In this document: positions 18,081 through 27,694 of the stretch, one piece after another | How positions within the stretch are numbered: position 1 is the stretch's first letter | How the letters are laid out: the number at the start of each line of letters is the position of its first letter | Assembly (NCBI GenBank): GCA_015064895.1 | Contig: SVRI01000004.1 | Location: 1-64,000 of the forward strand | From: Oscillospiraceae bacterium | GTDB taxonomy: Bacteria > Bacillota > Clostridia > Oscillospirales > CAG-382 | Reading direction: 5' to 3' | Length of the DNA: 64,000 nt | Program-made: the position numbers and the translations under genes | The notes under the pieces: generated by a model | The model's database searches: none | What the model was told of the DNA's origin: nothing | The model's input: only the letters and a program-made list of their open reading frames with translations

Positions 18081-19847
18081 ATGGCAACTGGAAAAGTATT
18101 AAAGGTTTCAGGACCTCTTGTTATTGCCGAAGGTATGCGTGATGCCAACATGTTTGACGTTGTGCGTGTTTCGGATAAGAGACTGATTGGTGAAATAATT
18201 GAAATGCATGGAGACAGAGCCTCTGTGCAGGTATATGAGGAAACTTCGGGTCTCGGTACGGGTGAACCTGTTGTATCTACAGGCGAGCCCATGAGTGTTG
18301 AACTCGGTCCCGGTCTTATCGGTGCTATATTTGACGGTATTCAGAGACCTCTTGATGATATCATGAGGGTTTCTGGCAATAACATAGCACGTGGTGTTGA
18401 GGTTGCATCTCTCAAACGTGATAAGGTGTGGAAGTTTACGCCCACGGTTGAAATCGGTGCAAGTGTTGTTGCCGGTGACGTTGTGGGTACCGTTCAGGAA
18501 ACCGACGTTGTTCTTCATAAAATCATGGTTCCTTACGGTGTGGAGGGTGTTGTTACATCTATAAAAGAAGACGAATATAAGGTTGACGAGGTTGTCTGTG
18601 TAATTAAGACTTCTAAAGGCGACTATAATATGACGCTTATGCAGAAGTGGCCGGTAAGACGCGGAAGACCTTATGCAAAGAAGCTCTCACCCGATAAGCC
18701 TCTTATAACGGGGCAGAGAGTTGTCGATACAATGTTCCCCATAGCAAAGGGCGGTGTTGCGGCAATCCCCGGTCCTTTCGGAAGCGGTAAGACGGTAACA
18801 CAGCACCAGCTTGCCAAATGGGCGGAAGCTGATATTGTGGTATATATCGGCTGCGGTGAACGCGGTAACGAAATGACCGACGTTCTTAATGAGTTCCCCG
18901 AACTTATCGACCCCCATACAGGTAAGAGCCTTATGGAAAGAACGGTGCTTATTGCAAATACATCTGATATGCCCGTTGCGGCACGTGAGGCATCCATCTA
19001 TACAGGTATCACAATCGCCGAATACTTTAGAGATATGGGCTACTCGGTAGCTCTTATGGCTGACTCCACTTCTCGTTGGGCAGAGGCACTTCGCGAAATG
19101 TCGGGACGACTTGAAGAAATGCCCGGTGAAGAAGGCTATCCCGCATATCTCGGCTCGAGACTTGCTCAGTTCTATGAAAGAGCGGGAAGAGTTATTTCAC
19201 TCGGTTCAAAGGGCAGAGAAGGGGCACTCAGCGCAATCGGTGCCGTATCTCCTCCCGGTGGTGATATTTCAGAACCCGTTTCGCAGGCAACCTTGCGAAT
19301 CGTAAAGGTGTTCTGGGGACTTGATGCTTCGCTTGCTTATAAGAGACATTTCCCGGCAATCAACTGGCTCACAAGCTATTCGCTTTATCTTGACCTTCTT
19401 TCGGGCTGGTTCAAGGAAAACGTTTCGGAAGATTGGATGTTGCTTCGCGGCAGAATGATGGGTCTTCTTCAGGACGAGGCAGAGCTTGATGAAATTGTAA
19501 AGCTCGTCGGTATGGACGCACTTTCTGCTTCCGACAGACTCAAGATGGAAACTGCAAGAAGCATCCGTGAAGACTTCCTTCATCAGCTTGCCTTCCATGA
19601 GGTTGACACATATACAAGCCTTGAAAAACAGCTTCTTATGATGAGACTTATCCTTAAGTATTACGATGAAGCGGCAGATGTTCTCACAAAGGGCGGAGAT
19701 ATTGAAAAGATTGCTTCTCTTGCTGTACGTGAACAGATAGGCAGATTCAAGTATGTTGAAGAAAAGGATATTAAGGCTGAATACGAAAAGGTAAATTCTG
19801 AGATTTCAAAGCAGATGCAGACTACTATCGTAAAGGAGGAATTCTGA
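18081..19847 (+). CDS. ntpA: V-type ATPase catalytic subunit A
   Basis: A 588-residue catalytic subunit. The order is an N-terminal beta barrel ([16 protein letters not shown]), the non-homologous bulge region specific to A subunits (~residues 110-180), the Walker A motif GPFGSGKT near 235, Walker B ending in [15 protein letters not shown], and a C-terminal helical domain. The [22 protein letters not shown] signature is intact. It hydrolyses or makes ATP at the A/B interface. CGAGGT precedes ATG 18081. Subunit B begins one base after its stop. Confidence 0.97.
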   Translation: MATGKVLKVSGPLVIAEGMRDANMFDVVRVSDKRLIGEIIEMHGDRASVQVYEETSGLGTGEPVVSTGEPMSVELGPGLIGAIFDGIQRPLDDIMRVSGNNIARGVEVASLKRDKVWKFTPTVEIGASVVAGDVVGTVQETDVVLHKIMVPYGVEGVVTSIKEDEYKVDEVVCVIKTSKGDYNMTLMQKWPVRRGRPYAKKLSPDKPLITGQRVVDTMFPIAKGGVAAIPGPFGSGKTVTQHQLAKWAEADIVVYIGCGERGNEMTDVLNEFPELIDPHTGKSLMERTVLIANTSDMPVAAREASIYTGITIAEYFRDMGYSVALMADSTSRWAEALREMSGRLEEMPGEEGYPAYLGSRLAQFYERAGRVISLGSKGREGALSAIGAVSPPGGDISEPVSQATLRIVKVFWGLDASLAYKRHFPAINWLTSYSLYLDLLSGWFKENVSEDWMLLRGRMMGLLQDEAELDEIVKLVGMDALSASDRLKMETARSIREDFLHQLAFHEVDTYTSLEKQLLMMRLILKYYDEAADVLTKGGDIEKIASLAVREQIGRFKYVEEKDIKAEYEKVNSEISKQMQTTIVKEEF

Positions 19848-19848
19848 T

Positions 19849-21222
19849 ATGGCAAAAGAATATAGAACAATTGAAGAAGTATCAGGTCCTCTTATGCTTG
19901 TTCGCGGTGTTGAGGGCGTATGCTACAATGAGCTTGGCGAAATCGAGCTTGAAAACGGTGAAAAAAGACGTTGCCGTGTTCTTGAAATCAACGGAAGTAA
20001 CGCCCTTGTTCAGCTTTTTGAAAGCTCTACTGGTATTAACCTTTCCAACAGTACTGTAAAATTCCTCGGACGTCAGATGGAGCTTGGTGTTTCCGAGGAT
20101 ATGCTCGGCAGAGTTTTTGACGGTCTCGGAAGACCTATTGATAACGGTCCCGAAATCATACCCGATAAACGTATGGACGTAAACGGCTCGCCTATAAATC
20201 CTGCTGCCCGTGCTTACCCTAACGAGTTTATTCAGACAGGCATTTCGGCAATTGACGGACTTAATACACTTGTAAGAGGTCAGAAGCTTCCTATCTTCTC
20301 AGCCTCCGGTCTTCCTCATTCAAACCTTGCCGCGCAAATTGCCAGACAGGCAAAGGTTAGAGGTACAGATGAACAGTTCGCCGTTGTATTTGCGGCTATG
20401 GGTATCACATTTGAAGAATCCAACTTCTTTGTAGAATCCTTCAAGGAAACGGGTGCTATTGACAGAACGGTTCTCTTTGTAAATCTTGCAAACGACCCTG
20501 CAATTGAAAGAATTGCAACACCTAAAATGGCACTTACTGCGGCAGAGTACCTTGCCTTTGAAAAGGATATGCACGTGCTTGTTATCCTTACTGATATTAC
20601 AAACTATGCGGATGCTCTTCGTGAGGTTTCCGCGGCTCGTAAGGAAGTTCCCGGACGACGCGGTTATCCCGGTTATATGTACACTGACCTTGCTACCATA
20701 TACGAAAGAGCAGGAAGACAGCAGGGCAAGAAGGGTTCAATCACAATGATTCCCATTCTCACCATGCCCGAAGACGATAAGACACATCCTATCCCTGACC
20801 TTACAGGCTATATCACAGAAGGACAGATTATCCTCGCACGTGACCTTTACAGAAAGGGTATAACTCCTCCTGTTGACGTTCTTCCGTCGCTTTCCCGTCT
20901 TAAGGATAAGGGTATAGGCGAGGGCAAGACAAGAGCCGATCACTCCAATACCATGAATCAGCTCTTCTCAGCGTATGCGAGAGGTAAGGATGCAAAGGAA
21001 CTTATGGTTATCCTCGGTGAATCGGCGCTTACCGATATTGATAAGCTGTATGCAAAGTTTGCCGATGAGTTTGAAAAGAAGTATGTTTCGCAGGGTTATG
21101 AAACAGACAGAAGCATTGAGGAAACCCTTGATATCGGCTGGGAGCTTTTAAGAATACTTCCCAGAAGCGAACTCAAGCGTATTTCCGATAAATTCCTTGA
21201 TATGTATTATGAAAAGAAATAA
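19849..21222 (+). CDS. ntpB: V-type ATPase regulatory subunit B
   Basis: A 457-residue non-catalytic nucleotide-binding-fold subunit. The P-loop is replaced by [18 protein letters not shown], as expected for B subunits, followed by [16 protein letters not shown] and the [23 protein letters not shown] signature. It alternates with subunit A in the head and supplies the arginine finger. AAAGGAGG lies about 9 bases before ATG 19849 and within the end of the A gene, so the two are tightly coupled, matching their 1:1 need. Confidence 0.97.
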   Translation: MAKEYRTIEEVSGPLMLVRGVEGVCYNELGEIELENGEKRRCRVLEINGSNALVQLFESSTGINLSNSTVKFLGRQMELGVSEDMLGRVFDGLGRPIDNGPEIIPDKRMDVNGSPINPAARAYPNEFIQTGISAIDGLNTLVRGQKLPIFSASGLPHSNLAAQIARQAKVRGTDEQFAVVFAAMGITFEESNFFVESFKETGAIDRTVLFVNLANDPAIERIATPKMALTAAEYLAFEKDMHVLVILTDITNYADALREVSAARKEVPGRRGYPGYMYTDLATIYERAGRQQGKKGSITMIPILTMPEDDKTHPIPDLTGYITEGQIILARDLYRKGITPPVDVLPSLSRLKDKGIGEGKTRADHSNTMNQLFSAYARGKDAKELMVILGESALTDIDKLYAKFADEFEKKYVSQGYETDRSIEETLDIGWELLRILPRSELKRISDKFLDMYYEKK

Positions 21223-21234
21223 CGGGGTGAGATT

Positions 21235-21912
21235 ATGGCAGTAATGAATGTCAATCCTACCCGAATGGAGCTTACAAACCTTAAGAGAAAACTTGTAACA
21301 GCTCGCCGTGGTCATAAGCTTTTGAAGGATAAACGCGATGAACTTATGAGACGCTTCCTTGATATGGTGCGTGAGAATAAAGAACTCCGCCGCGAAGTTG
21401 AGCAAGCTATTCTTGAGGCAAATAAGCATATTTCCGTTGCCCGTTCCGTAATGTCGGGTGAAGCACTTGACGTATCTTTGATGATGCCAAAACAGGAATT
21501 GAGTCTTGATGTTACAAGCCGTAATGTCATGAGCGTAAATATTCCTGTATTTGATGTTCAGATGAGAAGTGCCAACGAAAGTGATGCATACTCCTATGGC
21601 TTCGGTTTTACTTCGGGAGACCTTGATGAGGCTGTTGAAAACCTTTCTGAAGTTTTTAAAAAAATGGTACGTCTTGCCGAAATTGAAAAATCTTGTCAGA
21701 TGATGTCGGCTGAGATTGAAAAGACAAGAAGAAGGGTAAATGCTCTTGAGCATGTACTGATACCTCAGTATATGGATACAATCAAGTACATTACCATGAA
21801 GCTTGACGAAAATGAAAGGAGCACAACGACCCGTCTCATGAAGGTCAAGGATATGATGATGAAACAGCAAATTGAATTGCAGAAAAAACAGGATAATCTT
21901 AAAAATGCATAA
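21235..21912 (+). CDS. ntpD: V-type ATPase subunit D (central shaft)
   Basis: A 225-residue protein with long N- and C-terminal helices forming the antiparallel coiled coil that rotates inside the A3B3 head. The conserved start NPTRMELTNLKRKLVTARRGHKLLKDKRDEL and the C-terminal TRRRVNALEHVLIPQYMDTIKYI are both intact. GGGGTGAG precedes ATG 21235. It is the last gene of the operon and is followed by a strong bidirectional terminator. Confidence 0.95.
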   Translation: MAVMNVNPTRMELTNLKRKLVTARRGHKLLKDKRDELMRRFLDMVRENKELRREVEQAILEANKHISVARSVMSGEALDVSLMMPKQELSLDVTSRNVMSVNIPVFDVQMRSANESDAYSYGFGFTSGDLDEAVENLSEVFKKMVRLAEIEKSCQMMSAEIEKTRRRVNALEHVLIPQYMDTIKYITMKLDENERSTTTRLMKVKDMMMKQQIELQKKQDNLKNA

Positions 21913-21916
21913 ATTA

Positions 21917-21944
21917 AAAGCAGACCACGCGGTCTGCTTTTTTT
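21917..21944. terminator. Bidirectional terminator of the V-ATPase operon and MscS gene
   Basis: AAAGCAGACC / GGTCTGCTTT is a perfect 10-bp stem with an ACGC loop, followed by TTTT on the plus strand and TTTTAATTT on the minus strand. Confidence 0.9.
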
Positions 21945-21945
21945 C

Positions 21946-22752
21946 TTAATTTGTTGTTTTTGGAGGAGAGATAATACGATTGTGTGGAATAGAAATATCA
22001 TTTTTCGCAAACTCGGCTCTCACTTGTTCAATAAGGTCAAAATAAAGAGTCCAGTAATCTTCGGATTTGCACCATACACGTGTAGTTATGTCAATGGAAT
22101 TTACTGTGTGTGCAGATTCTCTTACGAATGGCTCTTCGGGTTCGGTAAGGGATAAATCATGCTCAAGTGCAATTTTGAAAATAATGTCTTCGGCAAGCCT
22201 TGCATCGTCGCTGTGGCAGATTGAAAAAACAAGATCAACTCTTCTTGTGTCGGCATTGGAATAATTGATTACTGTGCTGTTAACTACAACGCCGTTTGGC
22301 ATAATTATTTCTCTGTTGTCGACAGTTTTGAGCACTGTATGAATAAGCTGAATATCCGTTACTGTGCCGGTGTTGTCGGAAATTTCGATGAAATCTCCGG
22401 TTTTGAAAGGTCTTGTCATAAGTATGAATATTCCGCCGGCAATATTAGAGAGAGAGCCTTGAAGTGCAAGGGCAATTGCTGCGGCTAGAGCAGATAAACC
22501 TGCAATAAGACCTGTTGTAGGAATATTCAAAATTCCAAGGGTGCTTATAAGCGTGAAAACGACAATTGATATCTGTGCACTTCTTGCCAAAAATCTTATA
22601 AGTGAAACATCAAAATTGGATTTTGACATCGCTTTTGTTATAACAGATTTTGTAAAAGAAGAGAGCGTAAAACCAATGCACAGAACAGCAATAATTTTGA
22701 TAATGGGATAGATAAATGTGTTAAGTACATACGTTAGTGTCAAATCAAACAT
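21946..22752 (-). CDS. MscS-family small-conductance mechanosensitive channel
   Basis: A 268-residue channel with three N-terminal membrane helices. The pore helix is Ala/Gly-rich (GLIAGLSALAAAIALALQGSLSNIAGGIFI), then the beta domain (RPFKTGDFIEISDNTGTVTDIQL, MPNGVVVNSTVINYS) and an alpha/beta cytoplasmic cage. It opens on membrane tension to protect against osmotic down-shock. ATG 22752 directly touches AAAGG, leaving almost no spacing; the TTG four codons in (22743) would have 8-base spacing and may be the true start. It stands alone with its own promoter. Confidence 0.9.
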   Translation of the reverse strand: MFDLTLTYVLNTFIYPIIKIIAVLCIGFTLSSFTKSVITKAMSKSNFDVSLIRFLARSAQISIVVFTLISTLGILNIPTTGLIAGLSALAAAIALALQGSLSNIAGGIFILMTRPFKTGDFIEISDNTGTVTDIQLIHTVLKTVDNREIIMPNGVVVNSTVINYSNADTRRVDLVFSICHSDDARLAEDIIFKIALEHDLSLTEPEEPFVRESAHTVNSIDITTRVWCKSEDYWTLYFDLIEQVRAEFAKNDISIPHNRIISPPKTTN

Positions 22753-22775
22753 CCTTTCTTGTTTTAATGAATACT

Positions 22776-22804
22776 ATTGTATCATTAAATATGGCGTGCA
22801 ACAA
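22776..22804 (-). promoter_or_regulatory. Promoter of the MscS gene
   Basis: On the minus strand: TTGTTG (22804-22799), 17 bases, TACAAT (22781-22776). Confidence 0.5.
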
Positions 22805-22835
22805 CAAGAATTTGTGAATTTTTGTTATATTTATC

Positions 22836-22864
22836 TCGACAAAAGATATATGTTATGATATAAT
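22836..22864 (+). promoter_or_regulatory. Promoter of the polyprenyl synthetase / uppS pair
   Basis: TCGACA (22836-22841), 17 bases, TATAAT (22859-22864), 30 bases before the first ATG. Confidence 0.65.
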
Positions 22865-22893
22865 CAAATTAGTATGATAATCAGAGGTAAAAT

Positions 22894-23934
22894 ATGAAAA
22901 ACATTTTTATCGATAATTTAAAAAACTTCAAAATTAAATGCGACGGCTTCATTTCCTGCGGCGGTCTTAGTGATTTTCTTTCCACATTCGGACTTGACGG
23001 CGTTATGGGAGAGTATATTGACGCACTTATCCGCCATTCCGACGGAGGAAAGAGGATAAGAGCATATCTTGTTTCTCTCGGATACGGGCTCTTTAAAGGA
23101 CTTAACAGAATTGACGACGTTCTTGTTCCTTCGCTTTCTTATGAGCTGTTTCAGACGGGTATTCTTGCCCATGACGATATAATTGATAACAGCGATTACC
23201 GCAGATTTAAGCCGTCAATGCATAAAGACCTCGGTGAGGGTCACGACGGTGTTTCAAAATCCATATGTGTCGGTGATTTCGGCATTGTGTCTGCTATTGA
23301 AATCCTCGATAAGTGCAGTTTTTCGGCAGAAACAAAGCTTCGTGCAATTTCACATCAGAACAAAGTGTTTTCTGCGACAATAGCCGGAGAACTTAAGGAT
23401 ATTGAGTTTTCGTATAAGGAAAGAGCAGAGGAGCGGGAGATTCTCGAAATGTACCGACTCAAAACGGCACAGTATACCGTGTCGGGTCCGCTTGTGCTGG
23501 GTGCAATTCTTGCAGGAGCTGATGATGAAGAAATCAGACTTATTTCGGAGTTTGGCGATGCTGTCGGTATTTCATTCCAGATAAGAGATGATATTCTCGG
23601 AATGTTCGGCGAAGAGGATAAGCTCGGTAAATCCAACATTTCGGATATGTGTGAAGGTAAAAAGACGGTGCTTGTGTCCCACTTTGATAAAACAGCATCT
23701 GACGAATTGAAGGATGAGTTTTATTCTGTTTACGGCAGGGAAGACAGCGGTGAGACAGAACTGCTTGCGGCAAGAAAAATGCTGGAAGATACCGGTTCTC
23801 TCAAGTATGCAGAGGACTTGTGCAAGGCTTATACCGATAAGGCAAAGAAAGTTCTTGATAATATGAAGATAACAGACGATAAGAGAGAACTTCTTGACGG
23901 ACTACTTACATATATGACAAGCAGAAATAACTGA
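22894..23934 (+). CDS. Trans-polyprenyl diphosphate synthase
   Basis: A 346-residue all-helical isoprenoid synthase that joins isopentenyl diphosphate to an allylic diphosphate. The first Asp-rich motif is HDDIIDNSDYRR near residue 91, the second is IRDDILGMFGEEDKLGKS near 230. The chain-length region before the first motif (YELFQTGILA) has Phe-Gln rather than the short-chain Tyr/Phe pair, so product length (C15, C20 or longer) is not clear. AGAGGT precedes ATG 22894. It lies directly before uppS in a two-gene operon, suggesting that it makes the allylic starter used there. Confidence 0.9.
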   Translation: MKNIFIDNLKNFKIKCDGFISCGGLSDFLSTFGLDGVMGEYIDALIRHSDGGKRIRAYLVSLGYGLFKGLNRIDDVLVPSLSYELFQTGILAHDDIIDNSDYRRFKPSMHKDLGEGHDGVSKSICVGDFGIVSAIEILDKCSFSAETKLRAISHQNKVFSATIAGELKDIEFSYKERAEEREILEMYRLKTAQYTVSGPLVLGAILAGADDEEIRLISEFGDAVGISFQIRDDILGMFGEEDKLGKSNISDMCEGKKTVLVSHFDKTASDELKDEFYSVYGREDSGETELLAARKMLEDTGSLKYAEDLCKAYTDKAKKVLDNMKITDDKRELLDGLLTYMTSRNN

Positions 23935-23948
23935 CAGAGGTGAATGAT

Positions 23949-24662
23949 ATGGCTGAAAAGGCAACTCAGATTAACCATATAGGCGTTATCATGGACGGCA
24001 ACAGACGTTGGGCAAGACAGCATAAATTTGAAACTGTTATCAAGGGACATGAAAAGGGTGTCGATAAGTTTATGGAACTGTGTATGTGGTGTCAGGAAAG
24101 GTCCATAAAGCACCTGACAGTATATGCATTCTCTTATGATAACTGGAACAGAACAAGTGAAGAGGTTGACGGTCTTATGGACCTTATGGAACGCTTTTTC
24201 ACCAGTAAGGTTCAGACATGTATAAGACGCGGAATACGTCTTGTGCCTATCGGTAACTTTTCCATAATGAAGGAAAAGAACAGAGAGACTCTTTTCAAGG
24301 CTGCCGAAATGACAAAGGATTGTACATCTCTTACCGTGAATGTTGCCATAAGCTACGGCGGACACGATGAAACGGTGAGAATTGCAAAGAGAATTGCCAT
24401 GGATGTTGCAGACGGTAAAATCGGTATTGAAGACATAACACAGGAAACATACAGTAAGTACCTTGATGTAGCACATTCGGGTGAAATGGAACTTGTTATC
24501 CGTACAGGCGGAGATTTCAGACTTTCGGGATTTTTCCCTTGGGAAACCTGTTATGCCGAAATCATGTGCCTTGACGTACTTTGGCCTGACTTTTCGCATG
24601 AACAGTTCGACTACTGCATCGACAGTTATTATGAAAAGACGAGAATTAATAAAGGTAAATAA
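23949..24662 (+). CDS. uppS: Cis-prenyl transferase (undecaprenyl diphosphate synthase type)
   Basis: A 237-residue cis-prenyl transferase that extends an allylic diphosphate to the long lipid carrier needed for wall polymers. Motifs: IGVIMDGNRRWARQH (catalytic Asp), LTVYAFSYDNWNR, AISYGGHDE, and the C-terminal ELVIRTGGDFRLSGFFPWETCYAEI. The usual family forms are DGNGRWA and SGDLRxSNFLLWQ. Here the sequence reads DGNRRWA and GGDFRLSGFFPWE, a variant that may alter chain length or partner choice. AGAGGTG lies 7 bases before ATG 23949; the in-frame GTG at 23940 overlaps that site. It shares a terminator with the convergent tyrS. Confidence 0.88.
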   Translation: MAEKATQINHIGVIMDGNRRWARQHKFETVIKGHEKGVDKFMELCMWCQERSIKHLTVYAFSYDNWNRTSEEVDGLMDLMERFFTSKVQTCIRRGIRLVPIGNFSIMKEKNRETLFKAAEMTKDCTSLTVNVAISYGGHDETVRIAKRIAMDVADGKIGIEDITQETYSKYLDVAHSGEMELVIRTGGDFRLSGFFPWETCYAEIMCLDVLWPDFSHEQFDYCIDSYYEKTRINKGK

Positions 24663-24690
24663 AAAAAGCTTCCGAGAGGAAGCTTTTTTT
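24661..24690. terminator. Bidirectional terminator between uppS and tyrS
   Basis: AAAAAAGCTTCC-GAGA-GGAAGCTTTTTT is a perfect 12-bp inverted repeat with T-runs on both strands. Confidence 0.92.
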
Positions 24691-24706
24691 GATATTTATA
24701 TGAAAA

Positions 24707-25927
24707 TTAAAGTGTAACCTTGTGGTAATCCTTCTTACCCTTCTTGATGATAACCTCATCCTTGAAGAAGTCCTTGTCGTAGGCTGCCGCAAAGTCTGTT
24801 ACTTTTGCATCGTTAACCGAAACGCCGCCCTGCTTGATAAGTCTTTTTGCTTCGCTGTTGGAAGGACAAAGCTCTGTCTTAACAAGAAGCGCCGAAAGGG
24901 AAATCTTGCCGTCTGTGAAATCTTCGTCGGAAAGGGTAGTGGTGGGCATGTTGTCCATGTTGCCGCCTGCACCGAAGAGTGCACGGGCAGATTCAAGAGA
25001 TGCCTTTGCATCTTCTTCGCCGTGAACAAGGGCTGTGAGTTCATATGCAAGCTTTTCTTTAGCCTTGTTGAGTTCGCTTCCTTCAAGCTTTTCGTATTCT
25101 GCGATTTCTTCAAGAGAAAGGAATGTGAGCATCTTCATGCACTTGATAACGTCGGCATCCGATACGTTTCTCCAGTACTGGAAGAATTCGTAGGGAGTTG
25201 TCTTGTTTCTGTCAAGCCATACTGCACCGTTTGCGGTTTTGCCCATCTTCTTGCCTTCGGAGTTGAGAAGAAGTGTGATTGTCATGGCAAATGCATCCTT
25301 GCCGAGCTTCTTTCTGATAAGCTCTGTACCGCCGAGCATGTTACTCCACTGGTCGTCGCCGCCGAACTGCATGTTACAGCCGTAGTGCTGATAGAGGTGA
25401 TAGAAGTCGTAGGACTGCATAATCATATAGTTAAATTCAAGGAAGGAAAGACCCTTTTCCATTCTCTGCTTGTAGCATTCGGCTCTGAGCATGTTGTTTA
25501 CAGAGAAGCAAGCACCTACTTCGCGAAGAAGCTCAACGTAATTGAGGTTTAAGAGCCATTCTGCGTTATTAACCATCATAGCCTTGTCTTCGCCGAACTC
25601 GATAAATCTTGACATCTGTTCTTTAAAGCAGTCGCAGTTGTGCTGAATCTGCTCGGCAGTCATCATGCTTCTCATGTCGGTTCTACCCGAAGGGTCGCCG
25701 ATGTGACCTGTACCGCCGCCGATGAGGGCGATGGGACGGTTGCCTGCCATCTGAAGTCTCTTCATAAGACAGAGAGCCATGAAGTGACCTACGTGAAGCG
25801 AGTCGGCAGTAGGGTCAAAGCCTATGTAAAAAACAGCCTTGCCGTTGTTGATAAGTTCTTTGATTTCTTTTTCGTCTGTTACCTGAGCAATAAGACCTCT
25901 GGCAACCAATTCTTCGTAAATCTGCAT
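24707..25927 (-). CDS. tyrS: Tyrosine--tRNA ligase
   Basis: A 406-residue class I synthetase charging tRNA-Tyr. The HIGH motif is HVGH in DPTADSLHVGHFMAL, the tyrosine pocket is in YDFYHLYQHYGCNMQFGGDDQWSN, and the KMSKS motif is KKMGKT. A C-terminal S4 RNA-binding domain starts near residue 340 (LCPSNSEAKRLIKQGGVSVNDAKV). AAGGAGGCAAAATAA precedes ATG 25927. No T-box leader is present: the consensus promoter lies only about 50 bases upstream. Confidence 0.97.
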   Translation of the reverse strand: MQIYEELVARGLIAQVTDEKEIKELINNGKAVFYIGFDPTADSLHVGHFMALCLMKRLQMAGNRPIALIGGGTGHIGDPSGRTDMRSMMTAEQIQHNCDCFKEQMSRFIEFGEDKAMMVNNAEWLLNLNYVELLREVGACFSVNNMLRAECYKQRMEKGLSFLEFNYMIMQSYDFYHLYQHYGCNMQFGGDDQWSNMLGGTELIRKKLGKDAFAMTITLLLNSEGKKMGKTANGAVWLDRNKTTPYEFFQYWRNVSDADVIKCMKMLTFLSLEEIAEYEKLEGSELNKAKEKLAYELTALVHGEEDAKASLESARALFGAGGNMDNMPTTTLSDEDFTDGKISLSALLVKTELCPSNSEAKRLIKQGGVSVNDAKVTDFAAAYDKDFFKDEVIIKKGKKDYHKVTL

Positions 25928-25976
25928 TTATTTTGCCTCCTTGAATGAGTAAATACCATTCATAAATATTCATAAT

Positions 25977-26005
25977 ATTTTATCATATAGAAATCGTACT
26001 GTCAA
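25977..26005 (-). promoter_or_regulatory. Promoter of tyrS
   Basis: On the minus strand: TTGACA (26005-26000), 17 bases, TAAAAT (25982-25977). Confidence 0.8.
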
Positions 26006-26034
26006 GCATTTGTAAAAATAATTATAAAATCACA

Positions 26035-26100
26035 ACTCCAAACTCCTAACTCCTAACTCCTAACTCCTAACTCATAACTCCTAACTCCTAACTCATAACT
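26035..26100. repeat. Heptanucleotide tandem repeat (ACTCCTA, nine copies)
   Basis: Nine head-to-tail 7-base units run from 26035 to 26097: one ACTCCAA, six ACTCCTA and two ACTCATA (units 6 and 9), then a partial ACT. On the minus strand the unit reads TAGGAGT, so each carries an AGGAG. The array begins at the stop codon of the cytidine-deaminase-like gene and ends about 30 bases from the tyrS -35 box. Regular spacing of the ACTCATA variant (units 6 and 9) suggests copying of blocks. Confidence 0.93.
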
Positions 26101-26498
26101 TACCTGATCCACCATTCCGGGCATAAATCTTTCATTTTCATAATTCTTCCCGAATCAAAGTCCATCATAATTTCGATTTCGCCGTATGTCTTTGGCATAA
26201 GCTGAACCATAAGCTCTCGGCAGGCACCGCAGGGAGCACCGCCAATTTTGCCGTCGGGCATTATGCAAATTACCTTGTCTATTTCCTGCTCGCCATTTGT
26301 TATCATGTTGAATATTGCATTTCTCTCGGCACATATGCCAAGGGTTGAACAGGTGTCAATGCACACTCCTGTGTAAATCCTGCCCGACTTTGAAAGCACC
26401 GCCGCCGATACCTCGCCGCAGGTGACGTAGTCGGAGATTCTTCTTGTGTTAAAAACTTCTTTTGCCGCCTTATACATTTCATTCCATATCTTGTCCAT
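26100..26498 (-). CDS. Cytidine-deaminase-like protein
   Basis: A 132-residue zinc deaminase of the cytidine deaminase fold. Zinc ligands and the catalytic Glu are in GICAERNAIF and GGAPCGACRE. Family members turn cytidine or deoxycytidine into uridine forms; the C-terminal part (DFDSGRIMKMKDLCPEWW) differs from standard Cdd and resembles blasticidin-deaminase-type relatives, so the substrate is uncertain. ATG 26498 is chosen because GGAGGAATAG lies just upstream; the longer frame starting at 26552 would run into the M20 gene. It is the last gene of a four-gene minus-strand operon, and its stop abuts a heptamer repeat. Confidence 0.82.
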   Translation of the reverse strand: MDKIWNEMYKAAKEVFNTRRISDYVTCGEVSAAVLSKSGRIYTGVCIDTCSTLGICAERNAIFNMITNGEQEIDKVICIMPDGKIGGAPCGACRELMVQLMPKTYGEIEIMMDFDSGRIMKMKDLCPEWWIR

Positions 26499-26500
26499 GT

Positions 26501-27694
26501 CTATTCCTCCGTCGTCAATAGTTTGATTGCATTGTAAGCAAATACCTTGCACCCGACTTCAAGTGCCCTCTCATCAAAGGTAACCTTTGGGTTGTGAAGG
26601 GGAAGTGTGAAGCCGTCTTTTATGCTTCCCGCCGCTATTGCAACACTCACCGACGGCACAGCCTGACTTATATACGCAAAATCCTCCGAGCCTTGAATTT
26701 TTGATTTTGTGTCTTTGATTTTAATAACATTTTCTTCTCCCAGAAGCTCTGTCATGTTATGGGCTGTTCTTGCAAGAAGCTGCTGATTGTTAATTAAACT
26801 CGGGCATCCCGAAGTGTATTTAATCTTGCATTTGCACCTGAAGGCTTTGGCAATGCACTGTGAGATTTCCTCAAACCGTTGTTTGTAAAATGCTCTTGTG
26901 TTTTCATCAAAGCATCTTAGGGTTCCTCTCAGAGTAACCTCGTCGGGGATGGCATTTGCGCTGTTGCCGCCTGAAATCTGACCGAATGTGAGAACAGCCT
27001 TGTCGTGTATTCCGAGTTCATACGCTTTGATGTGCTGGAGATCGCTTACTATTCTGCAGGCGCAGGTAATCGGGTCAATGCCGATGCTCGGCGATGAGCC
27101 GTGACAGCCTTTGCCGGTTATCTTCATTTCGAAGAAGTCTGCGGACGGTGCAGAGGGGGAGTCGTAGGAAAGAAGTATACTTCCCGTCGCAATGTCGCTC
27201 GCTGTCATTACGTGAAGAGTCATTGCATAGTCAACTCCGTCAAGGACACCGTTTTTTATTGTCATCTCTGCTCCCGACAGTATTTCCTCGGCGGGCTGAA
27301 ATAAGAGCCTTATGTTCCCGCAAAAATCATGTTTTACCGACTGAAGAAGCTCGGCAGCACCAAGGAGCATTGCCGCATGCATATCGTGACCGCAGGCGTG
27401 CATATTTCCGAGCTTGCAGGCATAGGAAAGCCCGGTTTGCTCGGTAATCGGCAGAGCGTCAATGTCGGCTCTTAAAAGAACGGTTTTGCCGTTTTTTTCG
27501 CCTTTTATATCTCCAACTACGGCATTTTTGCCTAAAAAACGACACTCTACGCCAAGAGTGCAGAGTGTGTCGTAAATGTATTTTGAAGTTTTAATTGTGT
27601 CAAAGCCGACCTCGGCATTCTGATGAAGAAAACGTCTGTGTTCAATAAGTTTTTGTGATAATTCCTTACTGTTACGTAATATTGTGTTTATCAT
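26501..27694 (-). CDS. M20-family amidohydrolase (hippurate hydrolase / aminoacylase type)
   Basis: A 397-residue metallo-amidohydrolase. HRRFLHQNAEVGFDT at the start, the metal and catalytic residues in GNMHACGHDMHAAMLLG, LFQPAEEILSGA, and GSEDFAYISQ near the end define the IAL/AgaB-like branch of M20, which cleaves N-acyl amino acids or similar amides. The small dimerisation domain lies in the middle (FFEMKITGKGCHGSSP). The ATG overlaps the stop of the S26 peptidase gene by 4 bases, so it belongs to that operon. Whether it works on a product of the kinase/peptidase pair is unknown. Confidence 0.88.
   Translation of the reverse strand: MINTILRNSKELSQKLIEHRRFLHQNAEVGFDTIKTSKYIYDTLCTLGVECRFLGKNAVVGDIKGEKNGKTVLLRADIDALPITEQTGLSYACKLGNMHACGHDMHAAMLLGAAELLQSVKHDFCGNIRLLFQPAEEILSGAEMTIKNGVLDGVDYAMTLHVMTASDIATGSILLSYDSPSAPSADFFEMKITGKGCHGSSPSIGIDPITCACRIVSDLQHIKAYELGIHDKAVLTFGQISGGNSANAIPDEVTLRGTLRCFDENTRAFYKQRFEEISQCIAKAFRCKCKIKYTSGCPSLINNQQLLARTAHNMTELLGEENVIKIKDTKSKIQGSEDFAYISQAVPSVSVAIAAGSIKDGFTLPLHNPKVTFDERALEVGCKVFAYNAIKLLTTEE

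Noticed and set aside
25928-26034. T-box leader before tyrS
   Set aside because: The consensus promoter lies about 50 bases from the start codon; there is no room for a T-box and no antiterminator sequence.
26035-26100. CRISPR-like repeat array
   Set aside because: Units are 7 bases and directly adjacent, with no spacers and no cas genes nearby.
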